Below are positions 24,271-33,654 of a stretch of DNA of 42,170 nt, piece by piece. Every line of letters starts with the position of its first letter. The stretch's first letter is position 1. The notes beneath the pieces are model-generated. The model did no database searches and had not been told where the DNA came from. It was given only the letters and a program-made list of their open reading frames with translations. The stretch comes from Candidatus Brocadiaceae bacterium (GTDB taxonomy: Bacteria > Planctomycetota > Brocadiia > SM23-32). The stretch is taken from assembly GCA_003551565.1 (NCBI GenBank), contig PUMZ01000374.1:1-42170 (forward strand), written 5' to 3'. The position numbers were made by a program, and so were the translations under genes.

Positions 24271-26067
24271 CTAATCCTCCTCCAGCATCTCTTCCGCGAT
24301 TGCCTCGGCCCTTTCGACGTCCTCTGCGGGGAGTTGCTCCCGCAGCAATGCGATGAGATCTTCGGGAAAACCTGCAAAACCCGCAAAAATATCCGCCAGA
24401 GCGGAATCGCGCAGGGCCGAGAAATCCACCGACACGCGCATCTGCGATTCCTCGGTCCTCGCATGTTTTTCGTTCCACATCCTTGCCAGGCGCCTTGCAC
24501 GCCCCTCCAGGGATTCGGAGCGATCTTCGGCGCCGACGGCCAGGTTGAAAAAACTCTGGCGAAGTAATCCGCTCACAAGGTTTCTCATGTCCCGCGCCCG
24601 GGCGTTATCGACAAAATCTTCCAATTCTGCGGTTACGAACCGCTCATGCGGGACATCATGGGCGCGTTTGGGGAAACGCTCGCCAAGTTTCTCATAATAG
24701 CGCCGGGATTTGGAGAGATCCCCCATATAATAGAACTCGACGGTGGCCCGCCGGAGAAAGTTCTCGTAAGCGGAACGAATCCCTCCCATAAACCCCGCAT
24801 CGGCGTCGTACTTGTCCATCATCCGTTCAAACGTGTCGACCATCGGCTCCGCGAACCGGTAGTCGGGCGCCAGTCTGATCCGCGGTTCATCGGACCTGAA
24901 GTCGTGCTCCAGAAGCAACTCCCCCCGCCTGTCGAAATGCAGCCTGCCGGTCGTCACCAGCGTCGCAAGGGAATTATACACGATCCTGTCGTAGTGAATA
25001 TCCTCGTATCTTTGTGTTCCCCATTCATCGGATTCGGCCCACTCATCCGGGTCGGCTTCAACGATTTCCTCGATGCTCATACCCGCGGCCCGCATCCTGC
25101 GCAGTCGCGATCGATCCCTGTAAGCCGCCGCGACGCGCCTGCCGAGGGTCGCCCAGTAAATAGCGTGGGAAAAAGGATTCCGCCAGTCCAGCGGGCCGTA
25201 TTCGTCCATCAAATCGAGCATGATTTCCGGCCTCATTCTCAGCTCGTTCCTGAGCCTGTAAGCCCTTGCGAAGGTCGCGATTTCATCCACAACGTTCCGG
25301 TGACGCGTAGCTTGCATCAGCTCCCTGGCCCCGTCCGGGATCGAATCGGGGCTTCTGAGGTAAATGAAGAATTGCATTTCGCCATCTTCCGTTCTCAGCG
25401 GATCGAACCCTTTTTCTAACAATCTGTTATAGAAATCTCTCACCTCTTCGTTACGGAGGAGGGTTGCCCTTCTGGTAGGGGTTTCGGCCAGAGCCTCGAT
25501 GAACTCGCGGGAGCCGCGGCCACCGAAGACTTCATGCATCTCAAGACCGAAATTGCGCTTATAATAAAAATGAGCATCATCGATATCACCACCGATCTTA
25601 TGCATGTGCTTCCACGCGAGCGAAAAGTAAAGCTCCGGTTCTTCCGGGTTGTTCGGTATCCCCTGGTCCCTGAGAAGCGCTATACCCTGCCGCACCCACG
25701 GCCAGCGTTCTTCGAGGTCCGGTATGCTCGGCACGATATTGTAGGCCAGATTCCACGCATTATAATCCCATACTCTCGGGAACCGCGGCGCCAGCCTGCA
25801 GGCGAGATCGGCAAGCTGAGCAAGTTCAAAAAACTTGCCCTCCTGCTTCAACCGCTCCATACGTATCCATATGACATTGATGATCACCCCCCTGAAAGCC
25901 CCCAGGGCCGTCGTCAGCAGCACGATGTCCGGACTGGCGCCCCTGACGGGATCGCTGATGAGATCCTGGCGTATCTGCTCTTTGTGCAATGGCGTTACCA
26001 TCGTGGCGGCTGCGGCCAGCAGTGCAATGGTAATACCCAGCAGCATATGTTTTTTAATAAAAGCCAT
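24271..26067 (-). CDS. Membrane-anchored helical (TPR-like) protein of unknown function
   Basis: 598 residues. One N-terminal hydrophobic segment (about 9-27) anchors it, followed by 'SPDIVLLTTALGAFRGVIINVIWIRME' (second hydrophobic helix, cut to its start here: D-I-V-L-L-T-T-A-L-G), then a long soluble helical region with tandem-helix spacing: 'KFFELAQLADLACRLAPRFPR', 'WDYNAWNLAYNI', and 'ELYFSLAWKHMHKIGG' resemble TPR-type helix pairs. The end is acidic (E-E-M-L-E-E-D). I recall similar proteins beside ABC transporters in planctomycete-type genomes, unverified. It is the last gene of the eight-gene operon, 61 bases after the second permease, so it may be an accessory partner of that permease (inference). 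Confidence 0.7.
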   Translation of the reverse strand: MAFIKKHMLLGITIALLAAAATMVTPLHKEQIRQDLISDPVRGASPDIVLLTTALGAFRGVIINVIWIRMERLKQEGKFFELAQLADLACRLAPRFPRVWDYNAWNLAYNIVPSIPDLEERWPWVRQGIALLRDQGIPNNPEEPELYFSLAWKHMHKIGGDIDDAHFYYKRNFGLEMHEVFGGRGSREFIEALAETPTRRATLLRNEEVRDFYNRLLEKGFDPLRTEDGEMQFFIYLRSPDSIPDGARELMQATRHRNVVDEIATFARAYRLRNELRMRPEIMLDLMDEYGPLDWRNPFSHAIYWATLGRRVAAAYRDRSRLRRMRAAGMSIEEIVEADPDEWAESDEWGTQRYEDIHYDRIVYNSLATLVTTGRLHFDRRGELLLEHDFRSDEPRIRLAPDYRFAEPMVDTFERMMDKYDADAGFMGGIRSAYENFLRRATVEFYYMGDLSKSRRYYEKLGERFPKRAHDVPHERFVTAELEDFVDNARARDMRNLVSGLLRQSFFNLAVGAEDRSESLEGRARRLARMWNEKHARTEESQMRVSVDFSALRDSALADIFAGFAGFPEDLIALLREQLPAEDVERAEAIAEEMLEED

Positions 26068-26128
26068 AGTTTCGGACTCCGTTCATTCAATGCCGGCTCC
26101 GCCGTTGCCCGGCCATGGTTACCACTTG

Positions 26129-27802
26129 TTATGCGATGATTTTCGCCAACTCCCGTCTTCGGTAAAGATAGGATGCCAGCAGCATGGCAAGGCCGCCCTG
26201 CAAAAAACACATCACCGCCAGTGCCCTGGCAGTGTATCCCAACCCGACCAGCCGCCCGTTCGCCACCAGTTCGATCGGGCTGAAACGAGCGAACTGGGGG
26301 GCAACCGTCAGTATGGCCCGCAGCACCGAGTACATTCCCTGCCTGAAAAAAAGGCTCAAAACGGGCAACCCTTCCGGGTGGGTTATCGCCAGAGCATGCT
26401 CGGCCACCCACGGGCCGAGAAGGCCGATGATCAGCATCGACGCCACGCAAAAGCTTGCTACGGGGAAAGAAAAGACCGCTCCCAGCATGATCGACATGGC
26501 AGCCAGCAACACGATATGCGCCAGCACCACCAGCACGGACCGGTAATAATTGGTCGCAAAACCCCCGACCTTCTGCATGACCTCGATCCCACCTTCCGGG
26601 TTGAAATACACACCGGTGCGGGGGGACGGGTTCTCGTAAGAGAAGTGCAACAGACCGTTGCGGTCGATCATCCTGGGGTCGATGGATATTTCCTGGAAAG
26701 AACCCGGCGTGAGCTGTTGCCGGAACACACCCACTTCCTCCCAGCGCAGGTCCCCATCCTCGGTGCGGCGACCTTGCACGAATCTCCACACACCGGGTTC
26801 CAGGTCGGCGTCGGGATTGGTCAGATGCGGCAGAACGCGCAAAAAAGCCGGATTTTCCGTGCCCGGCTCGAGCCCGGAAAACGTGAACCTCGTGCGGCCG
26901 CGGGCGGGCGCGGTCGTCTGGCGGCGCCTTGCCCGGGCCTTGAGTTCCTCCCGCAGCTGCGCCTCTTCCGCGTCCGTGGTTATCTCCCCCCGCTCCCGCC
27001 TCGCTTTCAAAGTCCTCTCGACATTTTCGCTGACATCCAGCTGCAACGGGCGCGCCGTATGGCGTGCGACAAGGACTTCATTCCTGACCCGCCGGAGATC
27101 GATTTCTTTCTCCCTCCGCTCCCACGACGGCACTCCCGAAAACGCGCGATCGCGCGCCATGTAGTTCACTATGCCGTAAACTGCCCCGGACATAAGAAAC
27201 AACAGCACACCGCACAGTATGGTAACGCCCATGAGCTTGCCCATCAAAAACTGCGAGCGCTGCAACGGCTTGGTGTCTGTAATATGAACCTGCTTCCGGG
27301 CTATCTCGCTGCACACCGATGCGGTGCAGACAAATATCGCCAGCACGGAAAGCAGCACCATGGCAAGCGCAAGACTATAAGTTAAAACGATCTGGACCTG
27401 ACTTTTCAGGCTGCCCTCGGTCTTGAGTATAAACGAAAGCGAGGGCATCAGAATAACGAAAAACAGGAGCAGAATCAGAACGACCTTCCGGTTCAAAGCC
27501 TCCAGGATCATTTTGCGCGCAACAGCCCATAAGTTGCCCCACCCCTTGATAATATAAAGCAGCAGAACCATACCCCCCACGATGCAAAGGGCTCCCGCCA
27601 GCACCGTCCAGTAGTCCTCACGCAACAGCATCATGAAAGTGTCGGTATCCGAAAACGCCCCCGCAATCCATGAAAAAATGTGCAGAAGGCCCATGACCAG
27701 AAGCGGAACCAGACAGATGGCAAAAAGAACCAGCATAATCTCCGGGCTCCGGTCGAGGATCTGATGACCCTTTGCTTTGATTGTCGACCTGATCTTCTCC
27801 AT
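26129..27802 (-). CDS. ABC transporter permease (ABC-2 type) with large extracytoplasmic domain
   Basis: 557 residues. Two hydrophobic helices near the start (22-45, 63-85), then helices about 108-122, 138-160 and 190-215 ('MGKLMGVTILCGVLLFLMSGAVYGI'-like, shortened here as M-G-V-T-I-L-C-G). Residues about 225-425 form a soluble segment rich in charged residues; four or five more helices follow to the end. 'KPLQRSQFLMGKLMGV' is a typical ABC-2 permease cytosolic motif (K-P-[LIV]-x-R). It would form the membrane part with the ATPase encoded upstream at 27984-29246. Substrate unknown. A 181-base gap before it contains a dispersed repeat. Confidence 0.85.
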   Translation of the reverse strand: MEKIRSTIKAKGHQILDRSPEIMLVLFAICLVPLLVMGLLHIFSWIAGAFSDTDTFMMLLREDYWTVLAGALCIVGGMVLLLYIIKGWGNLWAVARKMILEALNRKVVLILLLFFVILMPSLSFILKTEGSLKSQVQIVLTYSLALAMVLLSVLAIFVCTASVCSEIARKQVHITDTKPLQRSQFLMGKLMGVTILCGVLLFLMSGAVYGIVNYMARDRAFSGVPSWERREKEIDLRRVRNEVLVARHTARPLQLDVSENVERTLKARRERGEITTDAEEAQLREELKARARRRQTTAPARGRTRFTFSGLEPGTENPAFLRVLPHLTNPDADLEPGVWRFVQGRRTEDGDLRWEEVGVFRQQLTPGSFQEISIDPRMIDRNGLLHFSYENPSPRTGVYFNPEGGIEVMQKVGGFATNYYRSVLVVLAHIVLLAAMSIMLGAVFSFPVASFCVASMLIIGLLGPWVAEHALAITHPEGLPVLSLFFRQGMYSVLRAILTVAPQFARFSPIELVANGRLVGLGYTARALAVMCFLQGGLAMLLASYLYRRRELAKIIA

Positions 27803-27864
27803 TTTCTTAGATCTTCAGTGGAAGGCGTGCGAAAAGCTCCCGGCCGGAAACCGGGCCCGTAGTG

Positions 27865-27970
27865 GACGCTTTCAAGCCTGCCTGCCGGCAGGCAGGCGTC
27901 CCTGAGTCAGCGCCGTGTTTTCCGGATTCCGGAGCCCCTGAGGGGCTCACGACGAACCTGTTGCGACCTT
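27865..27970 (+). repeat. Dispersed repeat module 2, copy A
   Basis: Contains the palindrome CCTGCCTGCCGGCAGGCAGG (27879-27898), then TTCCGGAGCCCCTGAGGGGCTCAC and GACGAACCTGTTGCGACC. It matches module 2 at 15085-15146 and 39430-39540. It lies in the gap between the ABC ATPase and its permease, inside an operon. Confidence 0.8.
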
Positions 27971-27983
27971 TTCGGCTGCGCTC

Positions 27984-29246
27984 CTATTGTTCTCTTTCGC
28001 TTCCTTGTTCTCCATCCCCATCGCCGTGTTCTTCCTCCTTACGCCCTTTCTTCTCGAGTTCTTCCAGCAAATCGTAGCGCACCCCCCCGTCTTCGGGCGT
28101 CGCAGCCGGCGCGTTCTTTTCCTCGTTCGCGACTGGATCGTCCTCTTTCTCTTTAGTTGCCTTTTCCGCGGCGAGTTGTTCAATGAAATCGGTATCTTCC
28201 CTCTGATCTTCCTCTTCGGGCGCGGGTTCGGCTTCCTCGCTGGAGGGTTGTTCCTGCCCGTCCGCCTGTTTTTTACCGGCTCTGGTCAGGTCCTCGATCA
28301 GATCCTCCGGGGAGGGTTCCTTTGCCGAGAGGAATTCGGCGGCGCCGCTTCCGCTCTCGGCGCCGGCGGTTTGCACCTGTTCCTTTTTTGCCTGCCGCAC
28401 CACGCCCAGGAAAAAATCCTCGAGCCGGCGTTCTGATGCGGTTATTTCAAAGCCTTCATCGTCCGTAGCGTATTTTTTTACGGCCTCTTTCAATTCCTCA
28501 AGGCGCTCGGGAGGCATGGACGGAATACGCATCTGCATCCTGCCGTCCTCCGTGAGCAGTTCACCAACCTCCCCGCATGTTCGCATCCCGCCCCCGTAGA
28601 GGATCCCTATGCGGTCGCATATCTGCTCCACATCGGCCAGCAGGTGACTGCACAGAAAGATGGTTTTCCCGCGCTCCCTGAGCGTAGCGATCAAATCCTT
28701 CATCTCTTTTGCGCCGATGGGGTCCAGCCCCGTGGTGGGTTCGTCAAGGATCAGCAGGTCGGGGTCATTGATCAGCGCCTGCGCCAGTCCGATACGCCGA
28801 GCCATCCCCTTGGAAAACTCTCCGATGGCCCTGCTCCGTGCCCTGCCGAGCCCCACCATATCGATCAAAGCTTCGGTCCTTTGCTGCCGGTCCCGGCGGG
28901 GGAGACCGAAGAGCCTTCCGAAAAAATCCAGAGTTTCCTTCGCATTCAGGTAGTCGTAGAGATGCGACTCTTCGGGCATGTATCCGATGCGGTTCTTCAC
29001 CTCCACATCCCGCGGTGACTTGCCGAAGACCCGCACCACCCCCTGCGTGGGGAACAGAAGGCCCAGCAGCAGCTTGACCGTCGTCGTCTTGCCGGAGCCG
29101 TTCGGTCCCAGCAGCCCGAAGACCTCCCCCGGACGGATAGCGAGATCCAGTCCGTCCAGGGCACGCACGGTCCTCCTGCCCCAGAAGTCCTTGTAAATCT
29201 TTGTCAATGCAATTGTCTGGATAACCGGCTGTGTACCGTTGTCCAT
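27984..29246 (-). CDS. ABC transporter ATP-binding protein with long acidic C-terminal tail
   Basis: 420 residues. The first 225 form an ABC ATPase: Walker A 'GPNGSGKTT', signature 'FSKGMARR' (in place of LSGGQ, as in many ABC-2-type exporters), Walker B 'LLILDEPTTGLDP', and switch 'CSHLL'. After about residue 290 comes a low-complexity acidic region rich in Glu, Asp, Ala and Pro that runs to the C-terminus (residues about 290-420), unlike ordinary exporter ATPases. The ATG at 29246 is preferred; a GTG at 29258 would add four residues. It is 44 bases after the P-type ATPase stop and two permeases lie in the same operon, one either side. Confidence 0.93.
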   Translation of the reverse strand: MDNGTQPVIQTIALTKIYKDFWGRRTVRALDGLDLAIRPGEVFGLLGPNGSGKTTTVKLLLGLLFPTQGVVRVFGKSPRDVEVKNRIGYMPEESHLYDYLNAKETLDFFGRLFGLPRRDRQQRTEALIDMVGLGRARSRAIGEFSKGMARRIGLAQALINDPDLLILDEPTTGLDPIGAKEMKDLIATLRERGKTIFLCSHLLADVEQICDRIGILYGGGMRTCGEVGELLTEDGRMQMRIPSMPPERLEELKEAVKKYATDDEGFEITASERRLEDFFLGVVRQAKKEQVQTAGAESGSGAAEFLSAKEPSPEDLIEDLTRAGKKQADGQEQPSSEEAEPAPEEEDQREDTDFIEQLAAEKATKEKEDDPVANEEKNAPAATPEDGGVRYDLLEELEKKGRKEEEHGDGDGEQGSEREQ

Positions 29247-29290
29247 AATAAATCCCACAAAATGAATGACAGGTTCAAAGCCTCAAGCCC

Positions 29291-31273
29291 CTAAACCGTT
29301 GCGGGCTGGGGGGCGGGCTCATCCTGAGTTTCGGCCTCCTCCGCCTGCGTCCTTGCTTCCTCAAAGCGCACAAGCCGCGCGCTGTTGAATATGACAATAA
29401 ATGAGCTGACATTGTGGAGGATTGCGGCTGCAATCGGGCCGAAAAATCCAAAACTGGCCAGTCCCGACCCAACGACCACGAACGCGCCTCCGATGAGCAG
29501 GTTCTGGGCGATCAGGCCGCGGAGCTTGCGCGAGAGGGTGATGAGCATCGGCAGACGTTCCAGGTCATTGCTCATCAGGGCGATCGACGCGCTGCTGATC
29601 GCCACGTCGCTGCCCGCCGCACCCATTGCGATGCCCAGGTTGCCGGCGGCCAGGGCGGGCGCATCGTTGACCCCGTCACCCACCACGGCGACGGTATGTC
29701 CCTCATCCTGCATGGCTTTGACCAGGCGCAGTTTCTGTTCGGGCAGGCATTCCGCCTGCACATCGGTGCAGCCCAGTTCGCCGGCGACTTTTTTGGCCAC
29801 ACTCCACCGGTCGCCGGTCAGCATTGTGAGGCGCCCGATACCCTGCTCCCTGAGCTGAGCGGTGGCATGACGGGCCTCCTCACGCGCCCTGTCTTCCAGG
29901 CCGATCCAGCCCAGGCATTTTCCGTCCCTGGCGACATACAGCAGGCTCAGCCCCATCACCTCGTCCTGGTGTTCCCGGCTCTCGGCCATAACCATATCCA
30001 CCCCCTCCTCCGCCAACCAGTCGGCGCGGCCCACCAGGACTTCGCTGCCGTTGACGGTCCCCTTCACGCCCCTTCCCGGCACCTCTTCCAGGGCCTCGGC
30101 ATCCTGCAGATTGAGGTGGGCCTTTCCCGCGATCGCGGTAACGGCTCTGGCCACCGGGTGGCGCGAGTTCTGCTCCAGGCTGGCGGCCGCCCGGAGCAGT
30201 TCGGTCCCTTCCCCCTCCTCAACGGGGTTAAGGCTCGTGACGGTGAGCTCGCCGGTGGTCAACGTGCCGGTCTTGTCGAACACCATGGCGGTCAGGTCGC
30301 CGGCCAGTTCGAGGTGCGTGACGTTTTTTATCAAAATCCCCAGCCGGGCCGCGGCGGTCAGGCCCGCAACCATGGCGGTCGGGGTCGCGAGCACAAAGGC
30401 GCACGGACAGGCAATAACCAGTACCGTGATAACCCTCTCCGCATCCATGGTGAACACCCCGACGATGGCCGCAAGCATCAGTATAACAGGAGTATACCAC
30501 TGTGCATAACGGTCGATCAGCTGCATCAGCCGGGTTCTGGTGCCTTCGGCTTCGAGGATCAGACGTTTGACCTTGCCAAGGGTGGTGTCTTCGCCCGTGC
30601 TCACCACCTCCACTTCCAGGGCGCCGGTGAGGTTGTGCGTGCCGGCGAACACCTCATCGCCCACCCGCTTATCGGCCGGCAGCGATTCACCGGTGATGGT
30701 CGCCTCGTTGATGGCGGTCTGTCCGCTGACGATTTTCCCGTCCGCCGGTACGCGGTCGCCTGGTCGCAGCCTGATGCGATCGCCTTTCTGCAGTCGCGCG
30801 ACCTCCACCACTTCCCCACTCGTGAGTTCGGCCTGTGCGGGCTGGAAGCGCATGAGTTTTTCGACCGATTCCCTGGCGCCCGCGGCGGTCTGTTCCTCGA
30901 TCAACGTGGCGATCAGCATAAAGAAGGCCACAATCCCGGCCACCCTGTAATTCCCAACCCCATCCTCTCCGACTCCTCCCAGCACGAAGGCCGCAAGACC
31001 CGCAATGGCCACCAGCGTGGACATATGCATCCGCCCGCGGCTCATTTCCTTGAACCCACCCAGGATGATGGGCAAACCGACGATCAGGGCGCCGATCAAC
31101 GCGCTGACAGCGCTGACCTCTTCCAAACCGGTAAAAAAGACATGCTCGGCAATATAACTGTTGAGTATAAATAAACCACCTATCAGCGTGATGACCAGGC
31201 GTGTCTGCAACGAACCCACGCTTTCATGGTCGCACATCGGTCCGTGTTCGTGGTGATGAACTTCTTTCGTCAT
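29291..31273 (-). CDS. Heavy-metal translocating P1B-type ATPase
   Basis: 660 residues. N-terminus is His-rich ('HHHEHGPMCDH', residues 6-16) with no full heavy-metal-associated (HMA) domain. Landmarks: TGES (194-197), CPC (289-291) in the metal-transfer helix, catalytic D333 in 'DKTGTLT', 'HPVA' (371) and the GDGVNDAP hinge near 545. The last helices contain 'ILHNVSSFIVIFNSARL', an His-Asn pair rather than the copper-type pattern. It pumps a soft metal ion (Zn, Cd, Co or similar is more likely than Cu, inference) out of the cytoplasm or across a membrane. GAGGGG nine bases before the ATG supports the start. Position between SPFH and ABC genes in one operon is unusual. Confidence 0.93.
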   Translation of the reverse strand: MTKEVHHHEHGPMCDHESVGSLQTRLVITLIGGLFILNSYIAEHVFFTGLEEVSAVSALIGALIVGLPIILGGFKEMSRGRMHMSTLVAIAGLAAFVLGGVGEDGVGNYRVAGIVAFFMLIATLIEEQTAAGARESVEKLMRFQPAQAELTSGEVVEVARLQKGDRIRLRPGDRVPADGKIVSGQTAINEATITGESLPADKRVGDEVFAGTHNLTGALEVEVVSTGEDTTLGKVKRLILEAEGTRTRLMQLIDRYAQWYTPVILMLAAIVGVFTMDAERVITVLVIACPCAFVLATPTAMVAGLTAAARLGILIKNVTHLELAGDLTAMVFDKTGTLTTGELTVTSLNPVEEGEGTELLRAAASLEQNSRHPVARAVTAIAGKAHLNLQDAEALEEVPGRGVKGTVNGSEVLVGRADWLAEEGVDMVMAESREHQDEVMGLSLLYVARDGKCLGWIGLEDRAREEARHATAQLREQGIGRLTMLTGDRWSVAKKVAGELGCTDVQAECLPEQKLRLVKAMQDEGHTVAVVGDGVNDAPALAAGNLGIAMGAAGSDVAISSASIALMSNDLERLPMLITLSRKLRGLIAQNLLIGGAFVVVGSGLASFGFFGPIAAAILHNVSSFIVIFNSARLVRFEEARTQAEEAETQDEPAPQPATV

Positions 31274-31364
31274 GATCGCTTTCCCCTCGGACGCAAAAAT
31301 TCATTGATCTCTACGGAACGGATCAAACAGTACGTCGGGTCTTCTTGTTTCCAGCCCGGCGGCT

Positions 31365-32549
31365 CTACGGTGAGAGTTCGAGCCAGAGTTCACGCCCGCT
31401 CACCTCGCTCTCGCCATGGAGCACAAAGGCGCCCTCGGCCATGCCGAGCAGCTCGTCGATCATGCGCCCGTAATGCCACTCCCTCAGGATCGTAGCGCTT
31501 GCGGGAGAGTCGGGATCATTATAAATGGGCAGCAGATTCTCCATCATATCCGCATCCGCCGCGGTGGCCGAGACAAGACGGGTTTTATGGGCCTGGGCCC
31601 GGCCGATAATATCGGCACGCGCGCCCTCGGCCTCTGCCAAAATACGCCTCGCCTCGCGGCGGGCCCGCAGGATGCGGGCGTCCCTGTCGCTCTCCGCCGC
31701 CAGGGCGGCGTCGAAATACTCCCTCACCTCTTCGGACACATCCGGATCGCCGATGGATTCGATGGCAACACGGTCGGGATCGATGCCGATCGAAAAACCG
31801 TTCTCCTCTTCAAACGCCCTGATATGTCCCCTCACCCGCCGTTCAATCTCATCGAACAGGTCCACAGTCGGCATATCCTCCACGCTCCTGCGCCTGCGGC
31901 GGACCTCCAGCACTTCCCAATTGCTGACCACCTCGTGGGCGGCCTTGATGACCATCCTGCGCAGGACCTCTTCCGGCGACTCAAAGGCGAAGGCGTAATC
32001 AAAGGCGCCTTCCGGGTCGCGGCGTATGCGGTAGCGGGCCCGCATAGCCATGTGTATGAGGTTCACATCGCCCGTAATCAGGTAATTGTCGTCATGCACC
32101 GACAGCCCACGCCCGCCGGATTGCACCTGCCTCCCCGTTTCAGCGGCCCTGCCTCCACGCGAGAACTCCGTATCGAGATCGAGCGTCTGCTCCTCCAGCG
32201 AAAGCCAGACGATCTCCTGCCAGGGCCAGGCGAAATGCCATCCGCTCTCGGAATCCAGCACATAACCGACTCCCCTTCCTCCCCCCAGCCGCGACTCGAC
32301 GGGCCGGCCGAAACTCTTTTTTATGGCGATCTGCCCGCTGGAAACATAAAACCATCCCTGCATCAGGTAAACCACCAGAAGGATCAGCATGCCGATCTTC
32401 AGGAATCTGAAACTGACATTGAGCGCATCGGAGAGGGCCTTGTGGCCCACATCATCGCGTTGCGGTCCGGGCGTGGCGTCCGCATCCGGCCCGGAAACGC
32501 TCCCGATGCCCTGCGCCCCCTGCTCTTCTTTTCTCTCTTCTTCGTTCAT
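31365..32549 (-). CDS. SPFH/band-7 family membrane protein (HflK-like), third of three
   Basis: 394 residues. A hydrophilic N-terminal tail (1-48) precedes one transmembrane helix (49-69, 'FLKIGMLILLVVYLMQGWFYV'-like), then an SPFH domain: 'SGQIAIKKSFGRPVES' (HflK-type entry), 'YVLDSESGWHFAWPWQEIVWL', 'GLSVHDDNYLITGDVNLIHMAMRARYRI' region (shown in parts), and a coiled-coil segment of A/R/E repeats ('ARREARRILAEAEGARADIIG'-type, about 300-330). HflK/HflC form a large cage around FtsH in the inner membrane and modulate proteolysis. The ATG at 32549 overlies AAGGGG two to three bases upstream. It is 21 bases downstream of the second SPFH gene. Confidence 0.9.
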   Translation of the reverse strand: MNEEERKEEQGAQGIGSVSGPDADATPGPQRDDVGHKALSDALNVSFRFLKIGMLILLVVYLMQGWFYVSSGQIAIKKSFGRPVESRLGGGRGVGYVLDSESGWHFAWPWQEIVWLSLEEQTLDLDTEFSRGGRAAETGRQVQSGGRGLSVHDDNYLITGDVNLIHMAMRARYRIRRDPEGAFDYAFAFESPEEVLRRMVIKAAHEVVSNWEVLEVRRRRRSVEDMPTVDLFDEIERRVRGHIRAFEEENGFSIGIDPDRVAIESIGDPDVSEEVREYFDAALAAESDRDARILRARREARRILAEAEGARADIIGRAQAHKTRLVSATAADADMMENLLPIYNDPDSPASATILREWHYGRMIDELLGMAEGAFVLHGESEVSGRELWLELSP

Positions 32550-32570
32550 TGCCCCTTAGCCTTTCGTGAG

Positions 32571-33635
32571 TTATTGGTCGTGCGGTTCGTCCTCCATCCC
32601 GCTTTCGTCTTCGGAATCATCGTCTTCCTCTTCTGCGGCATCGTCCGAAACGAGCAGCTCGGCATCGGTGATGGCACGATGGATCGGATCCGGAGGCATG
32701 GAATCGGCCTGCGGGCCCGAGTAAAGGACCGAAAGCGGCTCGCTGCGCGTGTCCAGAACGAAACTGATCGGCGTGCCCTCCTGGCGCGCCCGTTCGGCGA
32801 TGTTCCTCAGGGATTCGAGCCTGCGGAGGTAGATGGCGAGTTCGGGCGCTTCGGCGAAGACCTTGTAAAACTCCGCCTCCGCGGCTTCGCCTTCGGTCTC
32901 TATTCGCCTGGCCTCCGCCTCGGCCTCGGCCCGGATCTCCTCGGCCTCACTCCTGGCCGCGGAGGTTATCTCCTCGTAGCGCTTGTCGCCTTCGGACTCG
33001 TAAGCCTGGGCCACACTCTCACGTTCGGCCCGCATGCGATTGAAAACGGCCTCCGTGGTCGCATCGGGTATGGCAATGCGGCGCACGCCGAAAGAAAGCA
33101 CTTCCAGCCCGAAATCGTTATCTCTGACAACACGCCCGGTCCTCTCACCGATCGTCGCCTCCAGCTCCTGCAATTTCACGTCTTCAGCGTTTGTGGAGAC
33201 CAGGTTCGCGAAGGTCATATCCGACAGGGCGTTGGATGCTTCACTGGAAATTATTTCCCGCAGGCGGCGCGTTGCCACATCCGCGTCTCCGCCGAGATTC
33301 TCCACAAAAAGAACGGGATCGGTGATACGCCATGAGGCAAAGACGGATAACAACACCTGCCAATCGTCCTGCAGGGGCGTCTCCGACAGAGGCCCGTCCA
33401 ACACCCGCACCTTCCGGTCGAACTTCCTGACCTGATCAACAGGGAACGGCAGGCGGAAGTAAAGCCCGGACTCGTCCTCCTCCGCATCGGGGACGTTGAT
33501 CTCGCGGTGAACGGTTCCCGGCGGCCGGTAGTGGATGGCCATTTCCGTGGTGTCCACCTGGAACGTGAACACGTAGGCCAACATCAACACGAATGCGATA
33601 CAGACGATAACGACGGTTATTTTGTTCTCCTTCAT
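32571..33635 (-). CDS. SPFH/band-7 family membrane protein (HflC-like), second of three
   Basis: 354 residues. N-terminal transmembrane helix (6-25, 'ITVVIVCIAFVLMLAYVFTF') and the SPFH core with 'VDTTEMAIHYR', 'GLYFRLPFPVDQVRKFD' and 'RRLREIISSEASNALSDM', then the alanine/glutamate-rich coiled coil ('EAEEIRAEAEAEARRIETEGE') about 225-250, and a distinctly acidic C-terminal tail ('EEEDDDSEDESGMEDE', last 25 residues). This is the HflC-type layout. It should assemble with the neighbouring SPFH proteins into a membrane ring or scaffold. Gaps of 19 and 21 bases to the adjacent SPFH genes show a single transcript. Confidence 0.92.
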   Translation of the reverse strand: MKENKITVVIVCIAFVLMLAYVFTFQVDTTEMAIHYRPPGTVHREINVPDAEEDESGLYFRLPFPVDQVRKFDRKVRVLDGPLSETPLQDDWQVLLSVFASWRITDPVLFVENLGGDADVATRRLREIISSEASNALSDMTFANLVSTNAEDVKLQELEATIGERTGRVVRDNDFGLEVLSFGVRRIAIPDATTEAVFNRMRAERESVAQAYESEGDKRYEEITSAARSEAEEIRAEAEAEARRIETEGEAAEAEFYKVFAEAPELAIYLRRLESLRNIAERARQEGTPISFVLDTRSEPLSVLYSGPQADSMPPDPIHRAITDAELLVSDDAAEEEDDDSEDESGMEDEPHDQ

Positions 33636-33654
33636 CGCGGCACTTCCTCCGTAT

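Noticed and set aside
29414-31174. Plus-strand frame of 586 codons opposite the P-type ATPase
   Set aside because: Antisense shadow with Gly/His/Gln-rich composition; the ATPase motifs on the minus strand explain the sequence.
31416-33335. Plus-strand frame of 639 codons across two SPFH genes
   Set aside because: It spans the intergenic gap of two convincing genes on the other strand, so codon bias explains its length.
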